Shown here: positions 25,781 to 35,722 of the stretch, in pieces
How positions within the stretch are numbered: the first letter of the stretch is position 1
How the letters are laid out: each line of letters opens with the position of its first letter
DNA from: a virus
IMG/VR virus record: IMGVR_UViG_3300025127_000028
Coordinates: 1 to 62,058 of that record
Direction: 5' to 3' (one strand)
Length of the DNA: 62,058 nt
Notes under the pieces: generated by a model
Seen by the model: the letters and a program-made list of their open reading frames with translations, nothing else
Database searches by the model: none
Told to the model about the DNA's origin: nothing
Made by a program: the position numbers and the translations under genes

Positions 25781-26286
25781 ATTACCACCTCAACACTACG
25801 CGCTATTGTCATAAACATGACAACAAAGAAAAACACAGCTACCAAGAGTACACCGAAGATAATTGCACACGCTTTAATTGTCTCTGCCATTTCTTGTTGC
25901 CTACGAGCCGCTTCAATTTGCGCTTTTTTAATCGCTTCTTTTTGCTCACGCAGTTTCTGATTATGATGATTGAGAATCTCCTGCCATGTGCTAGGTTGGT
26001 CTGCTGGCTTGGGCCAACGCATATTAATCATCGTAGCAATTTCTTGCATTTGCTCATTAAGTTTCTTAGCTTCAAGAACCGCATCAATCGAACTGCGAAT
26101 GTTGATGTCACCGACGCCAGCTTGTTTGTTACGTTCTTCATTGAGCTTTTTCTGCGCCGAGAATAACGTACCGATTTGGTCTGAAATATCTGCAACAGAT
26201 TGAACATCATTTATCCTAGCCTTTATAAACCCTATGGCATTCGATGCCGCCGTAACTGCAGCAATGGCTGTGGTTATAGGTTCCAT
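25777..26286 (-). CDS. coiled-coil protein with C-terminal membrane anchor (169 aa)
   Basis: A 169-residue protein: a long helical region (about 25-135, with KKLNEERNKQ and KLNEQMQEIATMINMRW), then a basic stretch and one strong transmembrane helix at the C-terminus (IFGVLLVAVFFFVVMFMTIA). It is tail-anchored with the bulk in the cytoplasm. It overlaps the genes on both sides. A structural or lysis role is plausible. No family is recognised. Confidence 0.55.
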   Translation of the reverse strand: MEPITTAIAAVTAASNAIGFIKARINDVQSVADISDQIGTLFSAQKKLNEERNKQAGVGDINIRSSIDAVLEAKKLNEQMQEIATMINMRWPKPADQPSTWQEILNHHNQKLREQKEAIKKAQIEAARRQQEMAETIKACAIIFGVLLVAVFFFVVMFMTIARSVEVVI

Positions 26287-26849
26287 TAGATTGCATCGGG
26301 CCAGTCATTAATCGGAGCATTACCCGTTGGCTTACCATCACTGTCAACAGGAACATCGTATAAGGCCATAAACGCAGCAAGATCACTTGCATTAGTTATA
26401 GCTGTTTCTATGTTATTACTGGCTGTACGAACAGCCGCTCTGTAAGTTGTAACAGTTGATGGAACAGAGTAAGACTCAACTTCCGTTGCTTTAATAACTT
26501 GCCAATCGTATGGCGCAAGCTGACCAGCCGCTTGAGCTTTCGCTGTTTCAATAGCTAGGGTTTTTAAGCCTTTAGTTACAAGCTGCTTACCATCAATGTC
26601 GAGGATTGCTTTGCCGTCTTCATCGACTGCATTCACATCTGTCAGTGATCGAGGTATTAACTCTCCATCAGCATCACGCCCCCAATAAAAGCGGTTGTCA
26701 TGTGCCGCCACTTCGTCTTCCCAAGTAAGACCAATCGCAGCTTTCTCATCTGCGCTTAGATTGTTCCAAACAGCAGGATACTGTGTGCCGTTGTTATCGA
26801 CCCACGCCTTGCCAACTCGTATGATTCGACCTGAGTATTTCCACGGCAT
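26286..26849 (-). CDS. tail fibre assembly/associated protein (187 aa)
   Basis: A 187-residue protein. The N-terminus has MPWKYSGRIIRVGKAW and QYPAVWNNLSADEKAAIGLTW, and the C-terminus is a helical region with NNIETAITNASDLAAFMALYDV. This resembles phage tail-fibre assembly chaperones (DUF4376-like and related), which help fold or trimerise the adjacent fibre. The gene directly follows the 1177-residue fibre gene, which supports that reading. The family assignment is moderate. Confidence 0.58.
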   Translation of the reverse strand: MPWKYSGRIIRVGKAWVDNNGTQYPAVWNNLSADEKAAIGLTWEDEVAAHDNRFYWGRDADGELIPRSLTDVNAVDEDGKAILDIDGKQLVTKGLKTLAIETAKAQAAGQLAPYDWQVIKATEVESYSVPSTVTTYRAAVRTASNNIETAITNASDLAAFMALYDVPVDSDGKPTGNAPINDWPDAI

Positions 26850-26860
26850 TTTATATTCTC

Positions 26861-29800
26861 CTATCGGGCATTACTAAATTTAACAGGTTGGTCAGCAAAG
26901 GCTAAGTAGATAAAAGTTTTGCCTGATGCGTTATAACCACCAGATGTATTTCTATGTTTTACACCGTTCGACAAGAAATCCATAAATGTGCTTGATACAT
27001 CTGCACCATTAGAACTAGCTCTAAGCCTTTGTGTTACTACATTATCAGTGTCACGTGTGCTATCCCATATTTCCCAATGCTCACCTGCGTCAGTTATGTT
27101 TTTTATCATAATCCAAGCTGGCCTGAATCCTGTGTGAATAAATGGCCCGTCCGAATTTCCGTTTCCAACGTAGGAGCCAACTTTTGAGTAGCCTTCGACT
27201 GAGTGAAAACAATATGCTATATGGTCTTTTCCTGATTGATTACTAGCAACACTCGTACCCACAGAAAATACACTTGATGTTGGAGCCGTGTCGTTCCACG
27301 CAGAATTATCATCTGCTGCCGCGTTTGTAGACTCTAAGTGTATATAGTCTGTTTCAGCATCACTAGCAATTCCAGCATGATAAACAAGCCAAAGTCCAGC
27401 ACCATTTTCTCTGTTTTTAACAATTAACATTTCCGGCGCAGAATTTAATCCATGAGCGATAGTGGCATTAGAGCCAGACCCCTCGTAACTAACAATACTG
27501 AAACCAGCCGTTGTGTTTACCCGACCAGAGCTATCAATCGTGCCAACGCTTGTTGCTGAAGCATCGTTGCTGAACGCTGTAGCAGCCAGCCAATGCCACA
27601 TCACATATGTTCTACTAAAAGCATCATTTGTTGTAGATATACCACCTAATAAAGTTATATCATTAGTGCTTTGAGAAACTACGACTGTTGAATCTGTTTC
27701 CGCATCAGTAGTGTTAGATTCTAATTTTCGACCAAATTTTGCACTGCTTGAAGAGTGCAATCTTACAGAGTCAAATAAATTGTGGTCAATTCCCGCAGTT
27801 GTTCTTTCTTTAAACCATAAAAAATCTGCTTGAAAATTTGTGGTTATTGTTTGATTAGAAGCTGAACCAGCGTAAGTAATTGTATCAAAATGCTCAGTGC
27901 CATCAATAATGTCTACATCGGGCAAGTTCTGAGAACAAAGAGCAAGGAACCCACTTGGAGGTGCGTACTGAAATGATCCGTGACCGTTGCCATCAGCGTT
28001 ACTGTTAGCCGTAGCTTTTGCACCAGAAAAAGAACTGTCCTGTCCAAAATTAATTCTTACATCCCCTGATGTGCCAGTATACATTCCAATAAAGGGAACT
28101 ACCCCACCGCCAGTTTGAGTAACCCAATCTGCGTCAAATGTTGCTTGTGGATTTGAACCAGCGGCAGGATTACCACTATTAATATAAGTCCCATTAACTG
28201 AAATAAATGCTTTGCCATTATCAGCATCAATAGCAAACCCAAGAACAGTCTCTGAGGTTTGGGCTGATACCCCAGTCGCATCAGTCGATGTCCAAGCTGG
28301 TGTTCTAAAACTTGTGGCGTTAGTGATGTACAAAAATTTATCACTGGAACCTGTTGCACCAGAGTTGGCAAAACTATCTTTTACTCGTGCTAACCCTGCT
28401 TCTGGATTACTACCAGCAGTGTAGTATACTTCATAATACCATTTTCCAGAGGACATCGCCATATTACCAATAGCGGCTCTGTCATTAGATGTCTGTGTAA
28501 ATTTAGTATTTCCTTCTGACAGTACGACGGCTGCGGGTGAATTTAGTGGGTTAAAAGTAGCAAAATTATTCGTGGGAACATCAGGCACACTATCCCGATA
28601 GTCTAGGTTCACAGGTGCAAAGTGATTGCCGTTGCTTGTTACATCTTTAAAAAACGCAGCGTCCCGTGTATCGGCAAACGCCATGTATAATACAGTTGTG
28701 CCATTATCTGAATAGTAACCATTATCGTTAAAGGTGTTACCGCTGAACACCATGTTTGCGTTGGTAGTTTCTGTGCCATTAGCAATATTTGGAGAAACAG
28801 ATTGCAGTCCAGTATTGGCTGGCTGGCGAGTGTTATCAAAAAGCCCCCAAGAACTAGAGTTAGTTCGTTTTAGCAAAACAAAAGCTGGCTCAAACCCTAC
28901 ATCAATGGCTTGTGAACCACCATTTCCTGTGAAGCTGCCAAATTTAGAATAGCCAGATACTTCTGACCAAACATATGCCACATAATCGTCTCCACTAGCA
29001 TTTACATCATTAACTGTTGCTACTGTAAAAACAGTTGATGTTGGCTCTGTATCATTAAAAACATTTGAATTGGTCTGTTCACCTACATTAGAGTTTAATC
29101 GAACATATTTAGTCGCACCAAGTGAAGTATGATAAACATTAAACCAAGTTGCAGTGCTTCTATTTTTTATTATCATCCATTTTGGTGTCGCACCTAAACC
29201 ATGTGCAACAGTTCCTATAGAACCTGTGCCTGTGTAAGTAAGCACACTAAAACCTTTGGATGTATTTGCCGACAACTTAGTTGCTGGTATTGTACCAGCC
29301 AATGCTGACCCAAGATTGCTGCCATCTATTTTAACGGAACCCGCTGTTGGGGTTGCCCCTGCACCAGCACTGTTTGTGGCTGTTGGTTCTCCACCAGCTT
29401 CCCAGCACCATGCAACATGCGGTTCGCCATCTCTGTTAATGTCATTACCACCGCCCATCGTCCAACCATCAGCATCGTGGCTCTGCACACCATAAGTTCC
29501 ACTATCTTGGCCCGGATCAGTTGAGGATGTTTCCAACCATTCTTGATCGCCTCTAGCGTAATCAAAAAATACAAAGTTGGTAGATGCGTTTGTTCGATTG
29601 CCAATCCATATAAGAGCTGGCTCAAAACCCAGACCAGATATGCTTTGACCATCTGCCCCAGAGCCGTTGTTTCCTCTGTATGTAACAGCATTAAACCCCT
29701 CAGAAACAACGTCATCTTTGAAGGTCAGGTGAAAACCGTTGGTTCCAAATGTCAGGCCGCTGGTATCTTTTGGCGTCCAGATGCCATTCTTAGTCTCGCC

Positions 29801-30394
29801 AAAGCTGGCGGGTGTCAGGGCTGTTCCGTCAATCAGGTTTACCTCTGCTATATAACCATCAAAATATTGAGAATCAGTATGGGCGGGTGCGCCTAAACGA
29901 TGCAATACCGCTCCATTAATTTGACCATCGTGATTTTGTGTAGGGTTTGTATCAGTGGAAAAACTAGTTTCTTCAACACCATTAACATATAATCTTAGTC
30001 TATCTCCAGCAGTGCCGGATGTGGTATCTTGTACATAAAGTATATGATACCACGCATTTACATCCCTAAAAACACGATTAGTAACAAGTCGTCCAGTAAT
30101 ACTGTCAGACCCATCGGTAAGAAATATGACATCTAATCGGTCACTATTATCAAACCTAATTGTATGGCTATCATTACCGCCATCACCTTCAGCAGTAAAT
30201 AGATTTTGATAAGAACCTAAAGTACAGCGTTTTACCCACGCACTCCAAGTCAAGGTTTTTCGATTACTATCAGAAGCAGGGGTTCTTTTTAGGTACTGAG
30301 CATCGTCATCATTAAACTTTATCGACTGATCAAGCAGTAGCCTGTAAAAGCCTGTGCTTACTTCACCTGCGCCTTGTCCTTTAATTAAAGACAT
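26861..30394 (-). CDS. receptor-binding tail fibre with LamG-like, SPRY and repeated domains (1177 aa)
   Basis: A 1177-residue adhesin. Residues 45-190 form a concanavalin A/LamG-like lectin domain (KTLTWSAWVKR, then RLRLYVNGVEE, FDGYIAEVNLIDG). Modules of about 100-200 residues recur at roughly 233-345, 380-575, 840-940 and 963-1170, each with GF-S-V-L/Y-TGTG, AHGLGATPKWMIIKNR and VAY-W patterns. A SPRY-like domain lies at 620-815 (SSGKWYYEVYYTAG, LGFAIDADNGKAFISVNGTY). Lectin and SPRY folds are usual in phage fibres that bind host surface glycans. It is followed by a putative assembly protein. Repeats make this gene a likely site of host-range variation. Confidence 0.82.
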   Translation of the reverse strand: MSLIKGQGAGEVSTGFYRLLLDQSIKFNDDDAQYLKRTPASDSNRKTLTWSAWVKRCTLGSYQNLFTAEGDGGNDSHTIRFDNSDRLDVIFLTDGSDSITGRLVTNRVFRDVNAWYHILYVQDTTSGTAGDRLRLYVNGVEETSFSTDTNPTQNHDGQINGAVLHRLGAPAHTDSQYFDGYIAEVNLIDGTALTPASFGETKNGIWTPKDTSGLTFGTNGFHLTFKDDVVSEGFNAVTYRGNNGSGADGQSISGLGFEPALIWIGNRTNASTNFVFFDYARGDQEWLETSSTDPGQDSGTYGVQSHDADGWTMGGGNDINRDGEPHVAWCWEAGGEPTATNSAGAGATPTAGSVKIDGSNLGSALAGTIPATKLSANTSKGFSVLTYTGTGSIGTVAHGLGATPKWMIIKNRSTATWFNVYHTSLGATKYVRLNSNVGEQTNSNVFNDTEPTSTVFTVATVNDVNASGDDYVAYVWSEVSGYSKFGSFTGNGGSQAIDVGFEPAFVLLKRTNSSSWGLFDNTRQPANTGLQSVSPNIANGTETTNANMVFSGNTFNDNGYYSDNGTTVLYMAFADTRDAAFFKDVTSNGNHFAPVNLDYRDSVPDVPTNNFATFNPLNSPAAVVLSEGNTKFTQTSNDRAAIGNMAMSSGKWYYEVYYTAGSNPEAGLARVKDSFANSGATGSSDKFLYITNATSFRTPAWTSTDATGVSAQTSETVLGFAIDADNGKAFISVNGTYINSGNPAAGSNPQATFDADWVTQTGGGVVPFIGMYTGTSGDVRINFGQDSSFSGAKATANSNADGNGHGSFQYAPPSGFLALCSQNLPDVDIIDGTEHFDTITYAGSASNQTITTNFQADFLWFKERTTAGIDHNLFDSVRLHSSSSAKFGRKLESNTTDAETDSTVVVSQSTNDITLLGGISTTNDAFSRTYVMWHWLAATAFSNDASATSVGTIDSSGRVNTTAGFSIVSYEGSGSNATIAHGLNSAPEMLIVKNRENGAGLWLVYHAGIASDAETDYIHLESTNAAADDNSAWNDTAPTSSVFSVGTSVASNQSGKDHIAYCFHSVEGYSKVGSYVGNGNSDGPFIHTGFRPAWIMIKNITDAGEHWEIWDSTRDTDNVVTQRLRASSNGADVSSTFMDFLSNGVKHRNTSGGYNASGKTFIYLAFADQPVKFSNAR

Positions 30395-30403
30395 ATGTAA
30401 TCC

Positions 30404-32827
30404 TTATGTCAAAGCTGCCGAAGCAGATACTAAGATAGTGTTGTTACCAGATGCTGCGCTGCAGTAGTAAGCCAGATGATATGTTCCACTAGCAGATATG
30501 GTAGTCAATACATCTGCGTTTATCGCTACATCAGCGTGGGCCGATATTGTATGGTTGCTACCGTTAATAAACATGATGTTACCACTTTGCCCTGCTGCTG
30601 CATTAGTAAAGGTCAAGGTAAGGTTCCCGGCAGTGGTACATTTAAAGTCGTTGCCTACCGCCAAGTCAAAGCTGCCATCGTTGTCAGTGGTTACATGACC
30701 AACTGCTCTTCCGCTAACTCCCACATCATCATTCATAGTAAATATGGTTGTGCCTGTTGCGATTGAGGCTACGGTCGCATCTGCATCGTTTTTAATCGTA
30801 ACGTCTGTGCTAGAGCCTTGCCCCGTTAGGATAAGTCCTTCAGCAGAAGTGTAGCCTATAGCAGCGTTATCCCCTGCAGCAGTATCTGCACTAGGTTCAA
30901 ACGTGGTTGCAGCCATCATTAAGTTACAAGTCAGGCTTGTATCAGCAGCGTGTGTAAGTGTTACATCACTATCCGCACCAAACTTTAGTACGGCACTATC
31001 TGACAACAACATGACATCATCACCAAACACCGCATCCTTAACAACAGACAAGCCACCATCAGTTTGTAGAGAACCATCAGTTGTGCTTGTTGCCTCAGTC
31101 GTATCGTCTGTCTTTAAGATACCCCCAACGGTGGTTGCTCCTGATATGTCTACTGCACCGTTGATATCAATCAGGGTTGAGTTCAACTCGATTTCATCGT
31201 CAGCGTTTATATCCAAATCACCATCAGCCGGAGAACCAATGTTAATTGCAGAGTCGCGGAACTGAACTACGCTTGCTGCATTGAGTAACAAACCAGTGTC
31301 CGCAACGTGAGTCAGGGTCACATCCTGATCGTTACCAAACTGTATTGTACCACCGTCTGCAAGAAACAGGTCACTGAACTCTGCAGATGCAGTTCCAAGA
31401 GTTGCCCCATCTGCACTGGCAGGAACAATAGACGTACCTACAGTCGCTGTATTTAGGACAGGACTAGTAAGCGTCTTGTTTGTTAGTGTGTCTGTTGATA
31501 TAAGGGAAACAAGAGTGGAGCTACTTCCTGCTGGGAGTAACATAGTGTTTGTTACAGCGGCGGAGTGAGGTTGTGATGCTAGTGTTTGTCCGTGACTGTT
31601 GCTCTCACAATTAAATACTATTCTACCGGAGTTGGTGTTGCCTCGTACTACGACTGTGCCTGTGCCGTTAGGAGCCAGATCAATCGTGGCATTGGATGTG
31701 GTAACAATATCGTTACCATTCATATCGAGATTACCACCAAGCTGCGGAGTGCTATCCTCAACTACGTTAGCTATAGCGCCTGAAGTTGCAAGACCGGCAA
31801 CTATAGTGCTTCTTGCAATCTTTTTTAGTCCGCCACCTGAAGTATCTACTGCAAGAAACACGTCGTCATTTGCTACTGTAGATATCTCTGATAAATCACC
31901 GACAGCTTTTTCTTCATAGCTAGTGCCATCTGCAATAAGTAATTTACTGGCTGTATTATCAGGCATACGTAACTGTCCGCCCAAAGTTACGTTACCTGTA
32001 AGTGTGGATGTGCCTGAAACGTCTAAGTTACCGTTCAAATCAACAGTTGTAGTGGTTATCTCAACTTCAGTGTCTGCATCAATATCAAGCTGCCCATCAG
32101 CGCTAGAATTTATGAATATAGCTGAATCTCTAAATAATATTTTTTTATCAGTAGCAACCAGCATGTCTTCTGCAAGGCCGTCAATGTAAGCCGAGCCATC
32201 AATGTATATGTCTTTCCACTCTTTAGAAGCGCTACCTAGATCATACGCGCCGTCATCGTCTGGAATAATATTGGAATCTACTTCACCACCAAAAACAATA
32301 TTATCAGTGTTTGCATCACCAAGAGTTATTGTGCCGCCGTTGAACGTGGTTGTTCCTGTTACTGTGGCATTACCAGCTACAGTCAGATTGCCACCTATAT
32401 CAAAATTACCTGCAACGCGGTTAACGGCTTCAACTACATTTGTGCCATCGCAATATACAAAACAAGTTTCTCCAGCTGTAATAGCGACACCAGTTCCTGA
32501 TGATGTCTTAACAGTTACAGTCTGTGCTGTGCCATTTTTTACTATGAATGTTTTACTAAGAGTTGGCACAATTACCGTAGCTGCGCCAGACAACGATGTG
32601 CTTGTGTCCGTAAGGTTCAGTATAGCGTTTCTTGATTCCGCTGTTGTACCATTAGCTGTAGATAATGTGGCTGAGTTAGTACTCCAAGTATTAATAGTTG
32701 CGGTGCCAGCTATGGCTTCCTCTACCATCTTGGTAATGTTATCGTTTACAACATTACCCCAACTACCACTCAACTCACCCTGAGTGGGTAATGCTATCTT
32801 TAATAGGGTGCTGTATTGTGTTGCCAT
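30404..32827 (-). CDS. tail fibre/collar protein with beta-repeat architecture (807 aa)
   Basis: An 807-residue Thr/Ser/Gly/Asp-rich protein. The N-terminus (MATQYSTLLKIALPTQGELS then GSWGNVVNDNITKMVEEA) is the type that fixes fibres to the podovirus tail. The rest is repeats: DLGSASKEWKDIYIDGSAYI and LGTASAEFSDLFLADGGTIQ, plus two copies of a D-S/Q-DVTLTH-ADT block. These fit a trimeric beta fibre shaft. No sugar-cleaving active site is seen. It is next to the 1177-residue adhesin, which may sit at its tip. Confidence 0.75.
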   Translation of the reverse strand: MATQYSTLLKIALPTQGELSGSWGNVVNDNITKMVEEAIAGTATINTWSTNSATLSTANGTTAESRNAILNLTDTSTSLSGAATVIVPTLSKTFIVKNGTAQTVTVKTSSGTGVAITAGETCFVYCDGTNVVEAVNRVAGNFDIGGNLTVAGNATVTGTTTFNGGTITLGDANTDNIVFGGEVDSNIIPDDDGAYDLGSASKEWKDIYIDGSAYIDGLAEDMLVATDKKILFRDSAIFINSSADGQLDIDADTEVEITTTTVDLNGNLDVSGTSTLTGNVTLGGQLRMPDNTASKLLIADGTSYEEKAVGDLSEISTVANDDVFLAVDTSGGGLKKIARSTIVAGLATSGAIANVVEDSTPQLGGNLDMNGNDIVTTSNATIDLAPNGTGTVVVRGNTNSGRIVFNCESNSHGQTLASQPHSAAVTNTMLLPAGSSSTLVSLISTDTLTNKTLTSPVLNTATVGTSIVPASADGATLGTASAEFSDLFLADGGTIQFGNDQDVTLTHVADTGLLLNAASVVQFRDSAINIGSPADGDLDINADDEIELNSTLIDINGAVDISGATTVGGILKTDDTTEATSTTDGSLQTDGGLSVVKDAVFGDDVMLLSDSAVLKFGADSDVTLTHAADTSLTCNLMMAATTFEPSADTAAGDNAAIGYTSAEGLILTGQGSSTDVTIKNDADATVASIATGTTIFTMNDDVGVSGRAVGHVTTDNDGSFDLAVGNDFKCTTAGNLTLTFTNAAAGQSGNIMFINGSNHTISAHADVAINADVLTTISASGTYHLAYYCSAASGNNTILVSASAALT

Positions 32828-32840
32828 CTGTGAGTCCTCA

Positions 32841-33272
32841 CTAATCTATACGAATTAAAGCATTTGTTTTATCTGCTGTTGGAAATTGAATAACAAAATC
32901 TGCAGAACTTGTCTGCTTATCTTCTCCAAAATCAATCACCGCTATCGCGGGGTTACCTGTCGCAGACTTGTAAATCAACGCTCCTCTAGCAGTAATAGAA
33001 GAAGAACTCCAAGTCGTATCAGCAAAGTCCAAGAACACTGTGGTTCCTGACGCTGCGGGATTGGCAGCTATAGTAAGTGTATTACCTCCTGCTGTGTATC
33101 CAGTTCCACTGACCTCATTAGTAGTTGTATACGCAGTGGTAGTAGCATCTAGAGTAGCACTGGATGTATATAAAGCAATCTTAAATGTTTGTGAAGTATT
33201 GCTACTAAAATCCATCTCTCCATCTAAAAGAGCTATTTTAAACGACGTACATAATGTTTGAGTTAAAGCCAT
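32841..33272 (-). CDS. small structural protein (143 aa)
   Basis: A 143-residue beta-rich protein (LTQTLCTSFKIALLDGEMDF, then SQTFKIALYTSSATLDATT, and a C-terminal VIQFPTADKTNALIRID). It is of the type seen as small phage structural proteins between adaptor and fibre genes. It probably folds as a beta sandwich and may be a tail or fibre-base component. No enzymatic motif is seen. Confidence 0.6.
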   Translation of the reverse strand: MALTQTLCTSFKIALLDGEMDFSSNTSQTFKIALYTSSATLDATTTAYTTTNEVSGTGYTAGGNTLTIAANPAASGTTVFLDFADTTWSSSSITARGALIYKSATGNPAIAVIDFGEDKQTSSADFVIQFPTADKTNALIRID

Positions 33273-33281
33273 AACATATCC

Positions 33282-33926
33282 TTAAGCTACCGGCGTACGA
33301 GCTTGCCCAGAACGGTAGTAATCTTGTCGTAATTTACCATCTCCAGTGCGTTGTAGTAATCCAATAGCTTGTAAGTATCGTTTTTCATACATAGCAACCA
33401 TATCAGGCTCACCTTTCATAAACCGAATAGCTTCCATAAGTGTGCCGTTAAGAAGTGCAGTATCAAAGTTATCTCCTAAATATGTACCGCCAGCTGTCAC
33501 TATGGATGTAGGATACTTAGCGTATATATGTTCAATCTCATAATTTTGATCTGGGGTTGGAGCTAACATTAGCTTTACGATAGATCCTCCAGTGCTATGG
33601 TATGCGTAGAACTTAGGTAGTCCATACTTTGCGCTGGTGTTTACAGGGTAAGCGTCACGTAGGAAATTAACGTCTTTATTTAACAAATAGTGGGTAGTGC
33701 TACTACTAATCACAGCTAGGCTGTAGGTATATAAATACCCGTCTGGAGTAGTATACAACTTGTTAGTGGCAGTTAAAGGCCCGCTATCTACATTACGCAT
33801 GGCTGGTAGTTCAACAGAGTTAAATATTAACTGTTCTGCCTGCTGTGCAAATAACTCGTGTTGACCCGACGTAAACGTCTGTTCACAGATATCCTCAACA
33901 TTTGCCTTTAAATTAGTGTAGTTCAT
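33282..33926 (-). CDS. phage adaptor / head-tail connector protein (214 aa)
   Basis: A 214-residue protein. 'MNYTNLKANVEDICEQTFTS', QQAEQLIFNSVELPAMRN, YLLNKDVNFLRDAYP and the C-terminal FMKGEPDMVAMYEKRY with GKLRQDYYRSGQ form a pattern recalled from phage adaptor proteins of marine podoviruses. Such proteins sit below the portal and join the tail. Its position downstream of other connector genes agrees. It is separated from its neighbours by 3-9 bases. Confidence 0.75.
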   Translation of the reverse strand: MNYTNLKANVEDICEQTFTSGQHELFAQQAEQLIFNSVELPAMRNVDSGPLTATNKLYTTPDGYLYTYSLAVISSSTTHYLLNKDVNFLRDAYPVNTSAKYGLPKFYAYHSTGGSIVKLMLAPTPDQNYEIEHIYAKYPTSIVTAGGTYLGDNFDTALLNGTLMEAIRFMKGEPDMVAMYEKRYLQAIGLLQRTGDGKLRQDYYRSGQARTPVA

Positions 33927-33929
33927 AAC

Positions 33930-34151
33930 TTACCCCATAGGACCGCGAGCCATAAGTCCCTTAGTTGCTGCACCTGTACCGCGTATTTTGATGCCGCCTT
34001 TGGCTGCACCTTTGGATTTTACAGAGCCGCCATTGCTGTACTTTTTAGCTAGTGTTGGACTCATCTTTTCTTGCACCGCTTCTGGTAGCATAGAAAAACC
34101 TTTTTTGCTTGGTGGTGTTTTCACTTGCTTACCCATGTTTGATCTGTTCAT
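33930..34151 (-). CDS. small basic Gly/Lys-rich protein (73 aa)
   Basis: A 73-residue strongly basic protein with GGSVKSKGAAKGGIKIRGTG and a Gly/Ala-rich end. It is one of six small basic proteins in this stretch (33930-37385). No domain is recognised. DNA packing or virion assembly is possible. The gene lies between a putative zinc-binding protein and the adaptor. Confidence 0.55.
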   Translation of the reverse strand: MNRSNMGKQVKTPPSKKGFSMLPEAVQEKMSPTLAKKYSNGGSVKSKGAAKGGIKIRGTGAATKGLMARGPMG

Positions 34152-34160
34152 TTTACTCTC

Positions 34161-34487
34161 CTACGAAGTTGTTACTGTGACTGAACCTACAGATGCGGTC
34201 ATTACGAACTGTAATTTATTATCTAACGACCCTGAATATCTAAACGCTCTGCTTTCCTTGTACCCCACAAAATCTGGTCTAGGATCTCTTATTGCTTGTG
34301 GATCATCAACTGGGTGCATACCTAATTGGTTTTGTGGATGATCGTGATCAAAACACTCAAAACATGCCTTTATGTTAGTATCATTACCTCTTCTTATTAT
34401 ATTACGCAACTCACGTAGTTTATAACGAAATCCGCATATATCACATTCAGCTATTGCTCGTTTTGTTGATGCAAACCTATTTGACAT
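34161..34487 (-). CDS. zinc-ribbon-like small protein (108 aa)
   Basis: A 108-residue protein. C15-x2-C18 in ECDICGFRYKLREL and a second pair in KACFECFDHDHP suggest a treble-clef or zinc-ribbon fold. The C-terminus is beta-rich (LQFVMTASVGSVTVTTS). It lies between the two connector-type genes, so a role in the neck or head completion is plausible. The function is not otherwise indicated. Confidence 0.6.
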   Translation of the reverse strand: MSNRFASTKRAIAECDICGFRYKLRELRNIIRRGNDTNIKACFECFDHDHPQNQLGMHPVDDPQAIRDPRPDFVGYKESRAFRYSGSLDNKLQFVMTASVGSVTVTTS

Positions 34488-34489
34488 AA

Positions 34490-35170
34490 TTAAATCCTAG
34501 CAATCCTTGGCACATATCGTTCAGAAGTTTTTTCTCTATCTTCACCTGCAGCTAAATTGTACTGCTCATCATACGCGACCTTTAGCATTTGAGTTCTATC
34601 TGCAAGTTCTGGCACTTTCATAGAGATGTGATATGCCAGCCCTGCTACCAGACACGGTAGGAAACGATATACAACATCTGCTGTCTCTACTCCGTTACCA
34701 GCGTCTTCTATTCTTCTCATTCTAAAATACACAAACGTATAACTAGTGTCGGGAACGGGCCATAGATTTATTCTAGGTGTAGCTAACCGCTCTACAAATA
34801 CCTGTATTGGCCTGCCAGATGTTAACTTGTTAGGGATGGATGCGTAAGTGCTAACACCAATACGACTTATAGTAAGATCAGATTGAGTTGCGGAATTACC
34901 TGCGTTAGTACGGATTACATGGTCAAGAAGGTCTACAGTATCCGCAGGTAGACTATATTGCGCTGTGCCTTCAGTAATAGAGATCGTACCGCTATCAATA
35001 GTCCACATGTTGATGCCACGATTCTGCCACTCGATAGTCATCAAATTCATGGATCTACGGGCAGTACGAAGGTCGTAGCCTGACCGCATCTCACGTCCAG
35101 CACGCTCCCACGCTTCTTCAGCGATTTCAGTGAAATCCATATCAAATGCGGTAGTGCCTGACGTAGCCAT
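34490..35170 (-). CDS. head-tail connector / tail tubular A-like protein (226 aa)
   Basis: A 226-residue protein. The N-terminal helices (FTEIAEEAWERAGREMRSGY, RTARRSMNLMTIEWQNRG) and the beta block INMWTIDSGTISITEGTAQY resemble P22 gp4 / T7 gp11-type adaptors that extend the portal. The C-terminus is helical (FLPCLVAGLAYHISMKVPE, LKVAYDEQYNLA) and ends basic. It precedes the other adaptor gene, as in many podoviruses. Confidence is from recalled pattern and position. Confidence 0.75.
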   Translation of the reverse strand: MATSGTTAFDMDFTEIAEEAWERAGREMRSGYDLRTARRSMNLMTIEWQNRGINMWTIDSGTISITEGTAQYSLPADTVDLLDHVIRTNAGNSATQSDLTISRIGVSTYASIPNKLTSGRPIQVFVERLATPRINLWPVPDTSYTFVYFRMRRIEDAGNGVETADVVYRFLPCLVAGLAYHISMKVPELADRTQMLKVAYDEQYNLAAGEDREKTSERYVPRIARI

Positions 35171-35452
35171 TTATTTCTTCCTCTTCCGGCGAGCTGCTTC
35201 TACTCTCCTTGGCTTTCCTGCTGGTTGCCCAAGTCTTTTCTTTTGGTTAATACGTTTTCTTTTCTCAGAGGCCGACATTTCTCCTGAAGTTTTAGGGGTT
35301 TTGGAAGAAACACGTTTGGAAGGACGGCAATAAGGAGTTCCGCGTTTTTCACCCTTTTGTCTGCCACATGCCTTGCCAGTGCGTACATCTTTCCAATCCT
35401 CTTTAAACCAGCGTTTTAACGCCAATCCTTTTTTGGTTTTACGTACAGCCAT
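35171..35452 (-). CDS. basic protein, DUF5872-like (93 aa)
   Basis: A 93-residue very basic protein. GLALKRWFKEDWKDVRTGKA, CGRQKGEKRGTPYCRPSKRV and KTPKTSGEMSASEKRKR match the DUF5872-type pattern recalled from viruses and phages. Two conserved Cys may bind a metal. The stop directly abuts the connector gene start. The function of the family is unknown. It belongs to the basic-protein cluster. Confidence 0.62.
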   Translation of the reverse strand: MAVRKTKKGLALKRWFKEDWKDVRTGKACGRQKGEKRGTPYCRPSKRVSSKTPKTSGEMSASEKRKRINQKKRLGQPAGKPRRVEAARRKRKK

Positions 35453-35458
35453 GATGCC

Positions 35459-35722
35459 TCACACATACTTCGTAACTTTACGACGGTTAACTATACCACA
35501 ACCTCTAGCTATATTGCCGTTACTAGCAGGTCTCTTTCTCTTACGTCTAGCAAGACCCCCACCATTAAGCTGTACAACACCTCCAGCGGCTTTCTTTTTA
35601 CTTTTGTTACCGTAATTAGCAGCACCAACCTTTCGGCATTTAGCAATGGCTCCTGAAGCATACGCTGATGGAAAAACTTTATAACGAGCCTTAACCTTAT
35701 GATAACAAGCGTCTTTAGGCAT
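35459..35722 (-). CDS. basic Cys-containing conserved phage protein (87 aa)
   Basis: An 87-residue basic protein. The N-terminal block with CYHKVKARYKVFPSAYASGA then IAKCRKVG is conserved in marine phages and giant viruses as far as recalled. The C-terminus is Gly/Arg/Lys-rich (GGVVQLNGGGLARRKRKRPA). It overlaps the upstream gene by 8 bases. The role is unknown; its strong charge suggests nucleic acid binding. Confidence 0.58.
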   Translation of the reverse strand: MPKDACYHKVKARYKVFPSAYASGAIAKCRKVGAANYGNKSKKKAAGGVVQLNGGGLARRKRKRPASNGNIARGCGIVNRRKVTKYV